Assembly: GCF_024707485.1 (NCBI RefSeq)
Contig: NZ_CP102602.1
Coordinates: 1,984,001-2,048,000, forward strand
Direction: 5' to 3'
Source: Thermococcus thermotolerans
GTDB lineage: Archaea > Methanobacteriota_B > Thermococci > Thermococcales > Thermococcaceae
Length of the DNA stretch: 64,000 bases
Shown here one piece after another: positions 43,098 through 53,302 of this stretch. How positions within the stretch are numbered: the first letter of the stretch is position 1; the number at the start of each line of letters is the position of its first letter. Below the pieces are notes generated by a model, which did not search any database, was not told the origin of the DNA, and saw only the letters and a list, made by a program, of their open reading frames with translations. The translations under genes were made by a program, and so were the position numbers.

Positions 43098-44732
43098 ATG
43101 AGGGCCGCGGCACTATGGCTGATTGCACTGGTAATTTTCGGAGTAATTGCCAGCGGCTGCATCGGTGGCGAGGAAGCGAAGACTTCTCAGGCTGATGTTC
43201 AGCTTACTGGAGACATTACAAAGGATCTTGTGGAGATAGGAAAGGTTCTGGAGCAGAACGGGGTTAATGAGGTCAAGTTTTCGGCCTGGGGTTCCGGCGA
43301 CCCGAACAGTGTCATGAGGGTTTACGGAATAGTTGAAGCCGCGAGGAGAATAAACAAAATCTGGGCCGACAACGGGATCAACGTCAAGATCGTCATAACC
43401 GAGACCCACTACGTTGCCTCCTTCCAGGATGCCTACAAGGAGTACCTCAGCAAGCAGCCCCTCGGGCAGGCCGGAGACTTCTTCGTGAACAGCTATGCTT
43501 TCCTACCGACACTGGCTGACGAGGGCTACATACTCGACATAACTGACTATGCCAAGGCCTATCAGAGCGTTATCGACGACTTCTACCCGTCCATGATTGA
43601 GGCCTCAAAGTACGACGGAAAGCTCTACGGCCTGCCTCAGGACACCGAGGCGAGGCCGCTCTACATAAGGAAGGACGTGGCCCAGAAGATAGGGTTCGAC
43701 CTCAACGGCCTCGATGAGAAGGTTAAGAAGGGCGAGTTCACCTGGAGCGACGTCTACTACTGGGCCAAGAAGGCCAAGGACGAAGGCGCCGCCGAGTGGG
43801 GCCTCATCCACAGGAAGGGTTCGGCTCATCCAGACCTGATACAGTTCATCTTCGCCTTCGGCGGAAAGCTCTACGATCCGAACACCGGAAAGCTCGTCGT
43901 CGACGTTCCGGCGGTTTACAAGTGGCTCTACGTTGAGTGGAAGTTCGCCCGCGGTGGCCTGCTCCCGGAGGACATAATGAGCTGGGACTGGGCCAAGCAG
44001 ATACACCCGGCCATAGTCGAGGGCAGGGCGCTCTTCGACATAGGCGGAACCTGGTATTGGACGGAGTGGCAGACCAAGCAGTACTACGCCAAGGGCGGAA
44101 CACCGAGGGGCCTGAAGCCTGAAGAGGTGAGGGACTGGTTCTACTATACCCTCTTCCCCGCTGGAGAGAAGGGGGACAAGCCGGTAACCCTCAGCCAGCC
44201 CTTCGTCTGGATGATAAACTCCAAGGCGGGCCAGCTGAACCCGAAGTACGACGAGCTCAAAGACGTTTACCACAAGCTCGCCTTCCTGATGCTCATCAAG
44301 GCCAGCGACCCGGACATAAACGCCATACACAGCGTCATCTCCGCCCACCTGCCGGTGAGAAAGGAAGCTGCAAAGCTCATCAAGGACGAGAAGTGGCTCA
44401 ACGACCTCAAGGCCCTCAACCTCGACCTGAGCGACGATGTGAAGAACAACATCAGGGACATAGTCCAGGCGACCGTCAACCCGATAAACGCCCAGTTCCT
44501 GGCGAACGTCAGCTACATGCTCGAATACACCCACCTCGCTCCGGCACACCCGAAGTATCCGGCTTTGGCCGACATCTTCAAGGAGGCTGTCGACAAGGTT
44601 CTGAGGGGCGAGATGACCCCGGAGGAGGCCGTCAACTACATCATCCAGAAGGTCAACGCCGACCCGGAGCTCAAGGAAAACGTCGAGATACAGGGTGAGA
44701 TACCCAAGGACTGGAAGTTCCCGCAGGGATGA
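43098..44732 (+). CDS. Sugar-type ABC transporter substrate-binding lipoprotein
   Basis: Extracellular solute-binding protein, 544 residues, longer than typical MalE (about 400-450). A signal peptide with lipobox ending ASGC (Cys about 21) anchors it to the membrane. Typical family 1 motifs occur: KYDGKLYGLPQDTEARPLYIRKD and later an FDIGGTWYW aromatic patch, which would stack against a sugar or polyol. ATG 43098 follows GGAGGGTGGTAGCC. It heads a four-gene operon (binding protein, two permeases, ATPase) lying between the two genes of DIP synthesis. Confidence 0.93.
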   Translation: MRAAALWLIALVIFGVIASGCIGGEEAKTSQADVQLTGDITKDLVEIGKVLEQNGVNEVKFSAWGSGDPNSVMRVYGIVEAARRINKIWADNGINVKIVITETHYVASFQDAYKEYLSKQPLGQAGDFFVNSYAFLPTLADEGYILDITDYAKAYQSVIDDFYPSMIEASKYDGKLYGLPQDTEARPLYIRKDVAQKIGFDLNGLDEKVKKGEFTWSDVYYWAKKAKDEGAAEWGLIHRKGSAHPDLIQFIFAFGGKLYDPNTGKLVVDVPAVYKWLYVEWKFARGGLLPEDIMSWDWAKQIHPAIVEGRALFDIGGTWYWTEWQTKQYYAKGGTPRGLKPEEVRDWFYYTLFPAGEKGDKPVTLSQPFVWMINSKAGQLNPKYDELKDVYHKLAFLMLIKASDPDINAIHSVISAHLPVRKEAAKLIKDEKWLNDLKALNLDLSDDVKNNIRDIVQATVNPINAQFLANVSYMLEYTHLAPAHPKYPALADIFKEAVDKVLRGEMTPEEAVNYIIQKVNADPELKENVEIQGEIPKDWKFPQG

Positions 44733-44741
44733 GGTGATGCC

Positions 44742-45680
44742 ATGACAAAGGGAAAGCTCAGGGACCTTTCCTTCTTTCTTTCCCCAATGGTGCTGATGGT
44801 GTTCCTGTTCTATCTGGTGCCCCTAGTCATGACCATCTACATAAGCATGACCCGGATGAGGAACTGGAACGTTGACAGGTACCTTACCGAGTTCGTCGGC
44901 CTCTACAACTATGAGAGGCTCTTCTACATGTTCCAGCACGACCCGACGTTTAAGGCCGTGATCCTGACGACCGTTGTATTCGTTGGGATAACGCTCATGA
45001 TAAACGTCTTCGGCGGCCTTGCGCTGGCCCTTGCGACCTTCTTCATCAACGAGAGGCCGGCATCTTCATACAGGCTTCTGTGGCTCCTCCCCAGGATGTC
45101 GCCGATAGCGGTTTACAGCCTCGTCTGGTACTACTTCTTCCACGGGAGTGAAATAGGAACCCTGAACTCGATCCTCATGAGTCTCGGCCTCATCTCGGAG
45201 CCCATCCCCTGGGGCCAGGTAACACCCTGGGGGGCGTGGAGTGTGATAATCTTCGTCAACGGCCTGGTGGGTGTAAGTTTCGGAATGATAGTCTTCACCT
45301 CGGCCTTGAATCAGATACCAAAGGAACTCGTCATAGCCGCGAGGGTCGATGGCGCCTCCTCCTGGCAGATATCGAGGCGGATTCTGATTCCGATGATCAA
45401 ATGGCACCTCCTCTACGTCCTGACGTGGCAGTTCCTCAGTCTTCTCACGACCTATCCGCACCTCTTCCTGCTCGTCCAGTGGGATCTCGTCAACAGGGAC
45501 TACGGAACGACCTTGGCACTCTACGTCTTCAACACAGCCTTCGGCAGAGGAGAACAGGACCAGGGATTGGCCGCTGCAGCGGCTGTCATACTCTCCATAA
45601 TCGGAATCCTCGGCGGCTTCGTGACGCTCAAGGTCCTCAAGTTTGAGAGGATGATGAAAAAGCCCAGGGGGGACTTCTGA
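44742..45680 (+). CDS. ABC transporter permease, MalF-like
   Basis: A 312-residue permease with six helices. The EAA loop is visible as ELVIAARVDGASSWQISRRILIPMIK, the contact for the ATPase. ATG 44742 follows GAGGTGATGCC nine bases after the binding-protein stop. Substrate is unknown (sugar or polyol class). Confidence 0.94.
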   Translation: MTKGKLRDLSFFLSPMVLMVFLFYLVPLVMTIYISMTRMRNWNVDRYLTEFVGLYNYERLFYMFQHDPTFKAVILTTVVFVGITLMINVFGGLALALATFFINERPASSYRLLWLLPRMSPIAVYSLVWYYFFHGSEIGTLNSILMSLGLISEPIPWGQVTPWGAWSVIIFVNGLVGVSFGMIVFTSALNQIPKELVIAARVDGASSWQISRRILIPMIKWHLLYVLTWQFLSLLTTYPHLFLLVQWDLVNRDYGTTLALYVFNTAFGRGEQDQGLAAAAAVILSIIGILGGFVTLKVLKFERMMKKPRGDF

Positions 45681-46549
45681 TGAGGGACGTGGAGACGAGA
45701 CCCAAGAGGTACGAGCGGCTCATAATCCTCGCCCTCCTCCTTGCGAGCCTCCCGCTCATCCTGGGCTTTTCCCTCCTTGTCCTTTCGAGCTTCAGCACGG
45801 AGATGGTCACCAATCTCGACCCCAACTCCTTCCGCCCGACGCTTGAGAACTGGATAAACCTCTTCCAGGGGAAGATAGCCACCACCGGTGGAATAAGGGT
45901 CAACATATGGCGCATAACCCTCAACACGCTCATAGTGGCCCTCGGTGTGGCCGGCGTCGTTACTGGGATAAGCGCCCTAGCCGGCTACTCCCTCTCAAGG
46001 ATAGACTTCCGCGGAAGGAAGACCATGATGGTTCTCCTCCTCGTCCTCCACGCCTTCCCGGGCGTTGCCCTCATAGTGGGCGTTTACCTCCTCTACCGCC
46101 TCACGTTCCCCCAGAACTACGAGGTCGTCGGGCTCTACTCCTTCGCGTACGTCATACTCGCGAGGGCGGCGCTGGAGATACCCATGTCTATCTGGCTAAT
46201 GAAGGGCTTCTTTGACACCATCCCCTGGGAGTTCGAGTGGTCCGGAATCATAGACGGCGCCTCCCGGATAACAGTCTGGAGGAAGATAATGCTACCCCTC
46301 ATAAAGCCCGGAATCCTGGCTGTTGCCCTCTTCGCCTTCCTCGCCGGCTGGCAGGACATAATCTACGTGAGAACCTTCCTCGTCTATCCAACCCTCGCGA
46401 CCTTCATAGAGGCCAACATAGAGGCAGAATACTCCCACATGCCCCTCATAGCGGCCGCCGGAACGTTCTACCTCCTTCCCACGGTAATATTCTTCATCAC
46501 CGCCCAGCAGCTCCTCCTCCAGGGCTACTCGGGTGGAATAAAGGGCTGA
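45680..46549 (+). CDS. ABC transporter permease, MalG-like
   Basis: A 289-residue six-helix permease. Its EAA loop is EFEWSGIIDGASRITVWRKIMLPLIKPG. The ATG overlaps the previous stop (TGATG), indicating coupled translation. Confidence 0.94.
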   Translation: MRDVETRPKRYERLIILALLLASLPLILGFSLLVLSSFSTEMVTNLDPNSFRPTLENWINLFQGKIATTGGIRVNIWRITLNTLIVALGVAGVVTGISALAGYSLSRIDFRGRKTMMVLLLVLHAFPGVALIVGVYLLYRLTFPQNYEVVGLYSFAYVILARAALEIPMSIWLMKGFFDTIPWEFEWSGIIDGASRITVWRKIMLPLIKPGILAVALFAFLAGWQDIIYVRTFLVYPTLATFIEANIEAEYSHMPLIAAAGTFYLLPTVIFFITAQQLLLQGYSGGIKG

Positions 46550-46559
46550 GGTGGTTGAA

Positions 46560-47645
46560 ATGGTTAAGGTCACCCTTAAGGATATCACGAAGAGGTTCGG
46601 CGACTTTGAGGCCCTCAAGCGGGTGAGCCTTGAGATAGCCGATAAGGAGTTCATGGCGCTCCTCGGACCGAGTGGAAGTGGCAAGTCAACGCTCCTATAC
46701 ACGATAGCCGGAATTTACCGGCCGACGAGCGGGAGAATATACTTCGACGGCAGGGACGTTACAGATGTCCCTCCGAAGGACAGGAACGTCGGTCTGGTCT
46801 TTCAGAACTGGGCTCTTTATCCCCACATGAGGGTCTTCGACAACATAGCCTTTCCGCTTGAGCTGAGGAAGGCACCGAAGGAAGAGATAGCCAAAAAGGT
46901 CAGGGAAGTTGCCGAGATGCTCCGCATAGAGAACCTTCTCGACCGCTATCCCTGGCAGCTCTCGGGTGGCCAGCAGCAGAGGGTTGCCATAGCAAGGGCC
47001 CTGGTCAAAGAGCCGGACGTCCTCCTGCTCGATGAGCCGCTGAGCAACCTCGATGCCCTCCTAAGGCTTGAGGTAAGGGCCGAGCTCAAGAGACTCCAGA
47101 AGGAGCTCGGAATCACCGCCGTTTACGTCACCCACGACCAGGCCGAGGCCTTGGCAATGGCCGACAGGATAGCCGTGATAAGGGAAGGGGTGATACTCCA
47201 GGTCGGAAGCCCGGACGACGTCTATTACAGGCCGAAGTACCGCTTCGTCGGCGGCTTCCTCGGAAGCCCGCCCATGAACTTTGTCGAGGCCGAGGTTAGG
47301 GGGTATTACCTAGACGTTTACGGAAGCAGGATTCCGGTTCCGGGTCAGTACCGGGAGCTGGTTGAAAGACTCGGTGTTACTGAGGTCATCCTCGGCTTCA
47401 GGCCGCACGACGCCGAGGTCGTGAAGGAAAAAACTGAAGGACTCGCCGGAACGGTCTATTCCTTCGAGCCCCTCGGCAGGGAGCAGATAGTCACCGTTTC
47501 GGTAAATGGGGCCTTTGTCAAGGTCTTTGCCCCGGAGGGGGAGCACTTCAGCTTCGGCGAACCTGTGACTGTGAAACTCCGGGAGGACAGGATAGTTCTC
47601 TTCGACAGGAAGACGGAGAAGGCCCTTGAGTTCCTTGAGGGCTGA
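46560..47645 (+). CDS. ABC transporter ATPase, MsmX/MalK-like
   Basis: A 361-residue ATPase: Walker [11 protein letters not shown]-loop, signature LSGGQQQRV, Walker [14 protein letters not shown]-loop VTHDQ, then a C-terminal regulatory TOBE/OB region (about 240-361) ending in [14 protein letters not shown]. This is the sugar-import class (CUT1). ATG 46560 has GGTGG six bases upstream; the GTG at 46551 overlaps it. It converges on IPCT/DIPPS with a two-base gap. Confidence 0.95.
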   Translation: MVKVTLKDITKRFGDFEALKRVSLEIADKEFMALLGPSGSGKSTLLYTIAGIYRPTSGRIYFDGRDVTDVPPKDRNVGLVFQNWALYPHMRVFDNIAFPLELRKAPKEEIAKKVREVAEMLRIENLLDRYPWQLSGGQQQRVAIARALVKEPDVLLLDEPLSNLDALLRLEVRAELKRLQKELGITAVYVTHDQAEALAMADRIAVIREGVILQVGSPDDVYYRPKYRFVGGFLGSPPMNFVEAEVRGYYLDVYGSRIPVPGQYRELVERLGVTEVILGFRPHDAEVVKEKTEGLAGTVYSFEPLGREQIVTVSVNGAFVKVFAPEGEHFSFGEPVTVKLREDRIVLFDRKTEKALEFLEG

Positions 47646-47647
47646 AC

Positions 47648-48931
47648 TCAGCTTTTCTTTCTCCCTATCAGCCACGCCGTCATAACCACCCGCAGGTTCG
47701 TGATTATGGCGAGCAGGAGGAAGAGCGCCTTAACTGAGACCTCTATGGGGTAGAGAAGAAACAACATCGTCAGAAAGATTCTCTCGTCCCTTTTTCCGGG
47801 GAGCTTTCTGAGGGCCGGAATAGAGCCGTAGGCGTCCTCACCGTAGGCCGCCTTGAACCTCTCGGTTGAGTAGCTCACCATCACCGAGCCGAGGAGAGCG
47901 AGGAGGGCAACCAGATGCCAGAGGGGCTCTCTGAGGGTCGAGTAGGCTAGGAGGGCCAGAAACGCGCCGTCAACGTAGCGGTCAAGGAGGGAGTCGATGT
48001 AGCCCCCGAACCTGCTCGTCCTGAGCTGGGCCCTCGCTAATTCGCCGTCAACGCCGTCGAGGATTGAGCTCAGCTGATAGAGTATTCCGGCCAAGGGGAG
48101 GCTGACGAGCGTCAGAAAGGCCGAGAGCATCCCGAGGGCAAAGGTGATTGCCGTCATCCCGTTCGGGGAGACCCTTTCGGCGAGGAGGTAGCTGATCTCC
48201 GTTGAAATCCTCCTGTTGAGGTGCCTGCTGACAAAGCCATCGCCTGTTCCCTTCACCGCCGTCTTCACGAGCATCCTCCTCGCTTTCTTCAGGTCGTTGG
48301 GAGTGTCAACGTCTGTCCAGGGGAGGCCGTCGATGAAGGTAACGGCCAGTTTGGCCCTTTTCACGACCTCACTTAATGGGTAATCCCCTTCCCTTTCTAT
48401 CTCCAGCTTCTCGGTTACCTCAAAGATGCCCTCGTCGAGGACGAAGAAGCCAGTATCGACTGCGTCCCATTCCTCAAGATTCTTTCCTATCTCCTTAACC
48501 CTGCCATCTCTGACCCTTACCTTAGTCGCCTCACCCACGTCCGTCCATCTCGGTCTCCTGTCGGCTATAAGGCCGCTCCCCTTCAGGGCCTCCCGGATGA
48601 ACTCCTCGCCGTAAACGTGGTCGCCCATCACCAAAACAAACCTTTCCGAGATGTGGCCTTTCGCCAGGTGGAGGGAGTGTCCGTTGCCCTTTTCCGGCTC
48701 GGGGTTGACTACCAGCTCCGCGTTGAAGCCGTGCCCCTCGATGAACTCACGGTAAAGCCCAGCGTAGCGTTCGTTGGTGACTATCACGAACCTCTCAACA
48801 CCGTTTTGCCCGAGAAGGGTGAGCGTCCGGTACAGGATTTCCCTCCGGGCGACTTTCAGGAGCCCCTTCGGTCTCTCCCCCATCCTCGTCCCGAGGCCTG
48901 CCGCTAGAATCACCGCCGTCTTTGGCACCAT
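47648..48931 (-). CDS. Bifunctional IPCT/DIPP synthase
   Basis: Two enzymes of DIP synthesis in one 427-residue chain. The N-terminal half (about 1-225) is a CTP:inositol-1-phosphate cytidylyltransferase with AAGLGTRMGERPKGLLKV. The C-terminal half is a membrane CDP-alcohol phosphotransferase with the motif DGx2ARx8Gx3Dx3D (starting DGELARAQ) and several helices; it joins CDP-inositol to inositol phosphate. ATG 48931 follows GGTGATGCCA. A TATA box (TGTATAATCC, minus strand near 48977) predicts a leader holding that site. With the synthase at 41703 it completes the path except for the last phosphatase. Confidence 0.95.
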   Translation of the reverse strand: MVPKTAVILAAGLGTRMGERPKGLLKVARREILYRTLTLLGQNGVERFVIVTNERYAGLYREFIEGHGFNAELVVNPEPEKGNGHSLHLAKGHISERFVLVMGDHVYGEEFIREALKGSGLIADRRPRWTDVGEATKVRVRDGRVKEIGKNLEEWDAVDTGFFVLDEGIFEVTEKLEIEREGDYPLSEVVKRAKLAVTFIDGLPWTDVDTPNDLKKARRMLVKTAVKGTGDGFVSRHLNRRISTEISYLLAERVSPNGMTAITFALGMLSAFLTLVSLPLAGILYQLSSILDGVDGELARAQLRTSRFGGYIDSLLDRYVDGAFLALLAYSTLREPLWHLVALLALLGSVMVSYSTERFKAAYGEDAYGSIPALRKLPGKRDERIFLTMLFLLYPIEVSVKALFLLLAIITNLRVVMTAWLIGRKKS

Positions 48932-49016
48932 TGGCATCACCTTTTTAAAGCCCCCGCCGAGCCACTCTCCAGTGGGGGATTATACATCGACGATTTGAAG
49001 CTTTCGGGTGAGTGAG

Positions 49017-49691
49017 ATGCGCGTTGCCGTGCTGTATTCGGGCGGGAAGGACTCAAACTACGCCCTCTACTGGGCGCTGAAGCAGGGTTTCGAGGTCAAA
49101 TACCTCGTCTCGATGGTGAGCGAGCGCGATGACAGCTACATGTACCATGTGCCGAACATCCACCTCACCGAGCTCCAGGCGAAGGCGGTAGGGATTCCCC
49201 TCGTGAAGGGCTTCACCAGCGGCGAGAAGGAGAAAGAGGTAGAGGACATGAAGGCCGTCCTCGAAGGGTTAAAGATAGACGGCGTCGTTGCCGGTGCCTT
49301 GGCCAGCGAGTACCAGAAGAAGCGCGTTGACAGGGTAGCAAAGGAGCTCGGCATAGAGAGCTTTGCCCCCGCCTGGCACCGCGACCCAATAGAGTATATG
49401 CGCGAGATAATTGGCATCTTCGATGTGGTCATGGTCGGCGTTTCAGCATACGGCCTCGATGAGGGCTGGCTGGGACGGAGGATAAACGAGAAAGCGTTGG
49501 AAGAACTGATCAAGCTCCACGAGAAGTATAAAATCCACGTGGCAGGAGAAGGTGGAGAGTTCGAGACCTTCGTTAGAGATGCACCCTTCTTCAGGGCGAG
49601 GATAGTCTTCGACGAGGTCGAAAAGAGGTGGAGCGAGTGCAACTATTCCGGCGTGCTTGAGGTTAGGAGGGCGCATCTGGAGAGGAAGTAG
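49017..49691 (+). CDS. dph6: Diphthine--ammonia ligase-like ATP pyrophosphatase
   Basis: A 224-residue PP-loop enzyme. The ATP site is [33 protein letters not shown] is the second family motif. The DPH6 family amidates diphthine to diphthamide on elongation factor 2. ATG 49017 follows GGTGAG. A TATA-like ATTATACATC (48976-48985) is shared in position with the minus-strand promoter of IPCT/DIPPS. Confidence 0.92.
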   Translation: MRVAVLYSGGKDSNYALYWALKQGFEVKYLVSMVSERDDSYMYHVPNIHLTELQAKAVGIPLVKGFTSGEKEKEVEDMKAVLEGLKIDGVVAGALASEYQKKRVDRVAKELGIESFAPAWHRDPIEYMREIIGIFDVVMVGVSAYGLDEGWLGRRINEKALEELIKLHEKYKIHVAGEGGEFETFVRDAPFFRARIVFDEVEKRWSECNYSGVLEVRRAHLERK

Positions 49692-49696
49692 GGGAT

Positions 49697-50707
49697 TCAC
49701 TTGAACTCTCCGTTTTCAACATGGGCGACATAAAACTTCGTTCCAGCGGAAACGCTGTCCGCGTCAACGCTTATCCCTGCTACATTCCCGTCCTCATCAA
49801 AGTGGAACGTTATCCGCCCTTCATACCCCATGGGCACAGCAAGGACGTAGGATGTTCCTCCCGGGTCGTGAGATACTGCCGAAAGTGCGAGTCCCGATAT
49901 CACCGGCGCGAGTTCACCCCCTGTGTAGTATGCAGTCGTTGTTAAGTATCCATCAGTGCCGATGGAGTATACCGTGTAATACGTCTCCACCAGGAGGGTT
50001 TTTGTCGTGGATATGACCTCGCCATTTAAGGCATTATCTGCCTCCAGCCTATCAAAGGTCATTAGTTCGCCGTCGCCGGAGGAATATACCACCTCGTAGA
50101 TCACGGCATTCGCCAGCAGTCCTTTGTCAAGGACTCCATCTATGTATTCATAGACTTCCATCACGTCTTCCGGAGGATACATATCCCCCCAGTCCCCACC
50201 GCTCACATGATATGTAACGTACCCCTCTTTGGTAACGATCTCAAAGCCTGATTTGTTGATGGTGGAGAAATCATGGTACCATACCCCGTCTGACTCGGAC
50301 ATCCTCATTATACTGATCCAGTCCGAGTCTATGTAGATTGCCCCTGTGTTGGTGTAGCTTTTCTCTGTGATGTAGCTCTCATCCGGAACCACCAGAAGGA
50401 AGGTTTCTGAATCATCTTCATAGGTAATTATGGCCGTGTGGGGATATTTCACGTCCCCACTCACCACGATGTGGAGAGTATCCGCGTGGAAAAGCATACT
50501 GCCGGTGGGCACAGTCTCTTCGGAGTCTCCAGAGGGCTCTGAGGTTGATGCCGTTGGTGTCGTAGATGTGGGGGAGGGAGTTGAGGTGGACGGGGACTGC
50601 TCAACTTTCGGCAATCCGTTGATATTAATTTCAACATTCAGTAGCCCACCTCTCCAAGCGAAGAAAAGCAGAATTACCAGCAGAACCACCACAAGTAACT
50701 TTTTCAT
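49697..50707 (-). CDS. Exported protein with Ser/Thr/Pro linker
   Basis: A 336-residue protein of unknown function. Residues 4-24 (LLVVVLLVILLFFAWRGG) are an uncleaved membrane anchor or signal. A low-complexity linker rich in Ser, Thr and Pro (about 45-75) leads to a beta-rich outer domain with many Tyr and Gly. Such linkers in archaea are usually glycosylated and span the S-layer. ATG 50707 follows an excellent AAAGGAGGTGAG. No repeat domain was recognised. It lies just after the larger exported lipoprotein and may be cotranscribed. Confidence 0.8.
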   Translation of the reverse strand: MKKLLVVVLLVILLFFAWRGGLLNVEININGLPKVEQSPSTSTPSPTSTTPTASTSEPSGDSEETVPTGSMLFHADTLHIVVSGDVKYPHTAIITYEDDSETFLLVVPDESYITEKSYTNTGAIYIDSDWISIMRMSESDGVWYHDFSTINKSGFEIVTKEGYVTYHVSGGDWGDMYPPEDVMEVYEYIDGVLDKGLLANAVIYEVVYSSGDGELMTFDRLEADNALNGEVISTTKTLLVETYYTVYSIGTDGYLTTTAYYTGGELAPVISGLALSAVSHDPGGTSYVLAVPMGYEGRITFHFDEDGNVAGISVDADSVSAGTKFYVAHVENGEFK

Positions 50708-50746
50708 GGGTCTCACCTCCTTTGGGAAATAAAACAAAAGAAAGAT

Positions 50747-53302
50747 TCATTCCTCCGGCTTCACCCTCACCCAAAGCCACGCCTTTGAGCAGCCGCCGGA
50801 GACGCCGCAGACCGGGAAGTCATACTCCCACTCCATCCTGGGAATAGCTGAAACCGTGTCCCACTTGAGGGCGTTGTTGTCGAGGAGAACCGTTATCGCC
50901 ACCTGTCCCATCGGATCGTCGTCGTTGCCCCACTTTCCGGCGTCTTCCTCCCAGGCGTTGTACTCAAGGTAGAGGAAGGGAACGTCAGCTCTAGCATGCT
51001 CGATGAGGAGCAGTTCTGGCTCCACCGTTACCTTGTTTCCATCGATTACCCTCTTTCCGGGTGGATAGCGGTAGGAAACCTCCACGGGAACCATTCCTGT
51101 CGTCCTCTCGGCTGTGCTATCGGGAACATCGGCCATCTCAACGGGTTCGAAGTGCGTAAAGGCCCTCGCGTAAAGGTAGTACTCATCATCGAGGAGTTCC
51201 GTGTCCTTGGTGAAGCTCACCCTGTCGAGGTAAGCTTTGAGCGTGTCGTAGCGGAGCGTTCTCGGAACGTCCACCTCGTAGACGAGGTAAGTGACCCTTA
51301 TGTTTTTCCTGCTGAAGTCCCAGACCTCGATAAGCTTCCCGTTGCGGTAGTCATCATGGGGGTCTATAGTGAAAGCGTTATAGCCTATCGGGTCGGGCTT
51401 GGCTCCAAAGGCCTCCATCAGCCTGGAACCCCAGAAGTCGCTCGCGCTCTCACCGGTGAAGAGCTGGTTGATCAGCATCGCCCCAGAGTAGCCATACTTC
51501 ATGGCCGTCCCTATCTCCCCCGTTGCCAGGCCAAGGGCCAAATCCACCAAAAAGCCCGTTCCGAGGGTTAGGTATTCACCGGGGTCGTCAACGTCCCAGC
51601 CGGCGGTGTGGATGTATATCTTCTTGTACTCCCTCGCCTCGTCCAGGGGCATCGCCAGGAGCGGGTAGCCGTTGATGTATGACCACTCGACGCTTATCGC
51701 TCTATCCTCGTGGTAGAGTAGCCTGCTGTTGTCGTTGGCCTCAATCCACCGTTTTCCAGGATAGCTAACGGCATATATGGGCCCGTACGTCCAGTTCCAG
51801 TCGTTCTCGTGCTCCCAGTAAACGGGGAAGGCCCATGAAACGAGCTGAATCTCGCCTTCCCTCGAATCTTCGTTTTCCCTTATGTAAACATCCTCTACCA
51901 AAACGACGAGGTATCTGTCAACGTCCTCCGTTATGGTAAGCCCTTTGGTAGCGTTCAGCCAGAGGTTGTTCTTTGCCGGGAAGCGGTAGCCGCCGTTTCC
52001 CGAGAACCAGAAGCGGAACTCCCTCCACGGAATCAGGCTGAAGATGTTTTCGACGGTGAACTCAACGGTTACCTCGCCGGTGGAGGTCTTCGTCACGGTG
52101 ACGTTCGATTCCCGGTAAACGTTCCCGTTCATGTCGTAGAGGGTAAACTTCTCGGGGGTTATCCAGCCCGCCCAGTCGATTTGTCCGCTGTCGCCCGCGT
52201 CGATGTTGAGGCTCATCCCCATTGCCCTTCTGTACTCATTCTCGTCCTTGAAAATCAGCTGGAATGTCAAATCTTCACCGCCGGCAACGACGTGGAGGGA
52301 AACTCCAGGGTCGTCGGGACTGCCGTAGGAGCCTTCCGTGTAGTAGTCAATCCAGCCCCTCATTGCCTCTATCACGAAGCTTCCAACGCTCGGATAAGTC
52401 CTCCTCGGGAAGCGTTCTTCGCAGGTCGCTGAACCGCAGTCGAGGCGTATCCTCATGAAAACCCTTTCGGGGAAGATACTGGAGAAGTTCTCGATTGTGA
52501 ACCTCACATCGGCCCCGTCAACCTCGACGCTCCCGTTCTGGATGGAGACCAGCCCCTCGCCCGTTACCTCGTAGAGCTGGAAGCCGAAGCGATAAAGGTG
52601 GAGTTCCCAGAGTCTTCCGAACTCGCCTCCCTCGGTAAAGGTGATTACCGTCGGCTCATATGTGTAAACTTTCCCACTGAAAAAGTCCCTGAAGCTGTCG
52701 GGATGGACGTAAGCGTTGGCCAAGCTCTCGTTCTCGAAGGTTATCATAAAGCCGACGTTCTTTCCTGGCTCTGTGGATTGGGTGATTATGGAGACACGCT
52801 TTATAACCTCACCGTTCGGCTCGAAAGCGTTGCTCCCTATCGGTCCTGCGTAGGTGAAGTTCGCGGTGAGCCTGTAAACTGGTATTATAACAGGCTCCAG
52901 GGTGACGTTTATCAGGGTATCCGGCAGGGAAAAGCCGGGTCCGGTTCCGTTATCGTTGGTTTCCCCTGCCTCACAGCCGAGGTCGGGGTCGGCATCGTCC
53001 GTGCATATAACGTTCCCGTCCTCGTCGTACTGGAGGCTCTCGTTTGGAGCCGGAGTTTCAGTCGGGGTTTCCGTTTGAGTTTCAGTCTGCGTTACCGTCT
53101 CGGTGACGGTCTCGGTTCCGGTTTCACTGCCTGTTTCCGTTGATGAGCTTTCCATCGAATATGTCTCACCGCTGTTGCTTGTTGGACTCCCGCTTGCTGA
53201 CGGGGCCGTTCCGGTAGGGGAGGGTGTGCTGCCGAGACACCCGCTGATGATGACTAACGCGATCAGCAAAAGGAGAACCAAAATCCGAGGGGTTTTTCTC
53301 AT
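50747..53302 (-). CDS. Large exported lipoprotein with Thr/Glu-rich linker
   Basis: An 851-residue surface protein that I do not recognise. The signal peptide ends in a lipobox (VIISGC, Cys about 22). Residues 24-90 are low complexity: Ser/Thr/Pro, then repeated TET and TQTET units. The rest is a large, beta-rich outer domain with several Asn glycosylation-like sites, Cys pairs (CTDDADPDLGC; CGSATC; CGVSGGC) and no membrane helix. ATG 53302 follows GGAGGTGCGGGT; the longer reading is rejected. It may be a cell-surface binding or structural protein. Confidence 0.82.
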   Translation of the reverse strand: MRKTPRILVLLLLIALVIISGCLGSTPSPTGTAPSASGSPTSNSGETYSMESSSTETGSETGTETVTETVTQTETQTETPTETPAPNESLQYDEDGNVICTDDADPDLGCEAGETNDNGTGPGFSLPDTLINVTLEPVIIPVYRLTANFTYAGPIGSNAFEPNGEVIKRVSIITQSTEPGKNVGFMITFENESLANAYVHPDSFRDFFSGKVYTYEPTVITFTEGGEFGRLWELHLYRFGFQLYEVTGEGLVSIQNGSVEVDGADVRFTIENFSSIFPERVFMRIRLDCGSATCEERFPRRTYPSVGSFVIEAMRGWIDYYTEGSYGSPDDPGVSLHVVAGGEDLTFQLIFKDENEYRRAMGMSLNIDAGDSGQIDWAGWITPEKFTLYDMNGNVYRESNVTVTKTSTGEVTVEFTVENIFSLIPWREFRFWFSGNGGYRFPAKNNLWLNATKGLTITEDVDRYLVVLVEDVYIRENEDSREGEIQLVSWAFPVYWEHENDWNWTYGPIYAVSYPGKRWIEANDNSRLLYHEDRAISVEWSYINGYPLLAMPLDEAREYKKIYIHTAGWDVDDPGEYLTLGTGFLVDLALGLATGEIGTAMKYGYSGAMLINQLFTGESASDFWGSRLMEAFGAKPDPIGYNAFTIDPHDDYRNGKLIEVWDFSRKNIRVTYLVYEVDVPRTLRYDTLKAYLDRVSFTKDTELLDDEYYLYARAFTHFEPVEMADVPDSTAERTTGMVPVEVSYRYPPGKRVIDGNKVTVEPELLLIEHARADVPFLYLEYNAWEEDAGKWGNDDDPMGQVAITVLLDNNALKWDTVSAIPRMEWEYDFPVCGVSGGCSKAWLWVRVKPEE

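Noticed and set aside
43605-44549. Long minus-strand ORF (314 codons) opposite the ABC binding-protein gene
   Set aside because: It mirrors the codon pattern of the real gene, has no ribosome site or family motif, and overlaps a well-supported lipoprotein.
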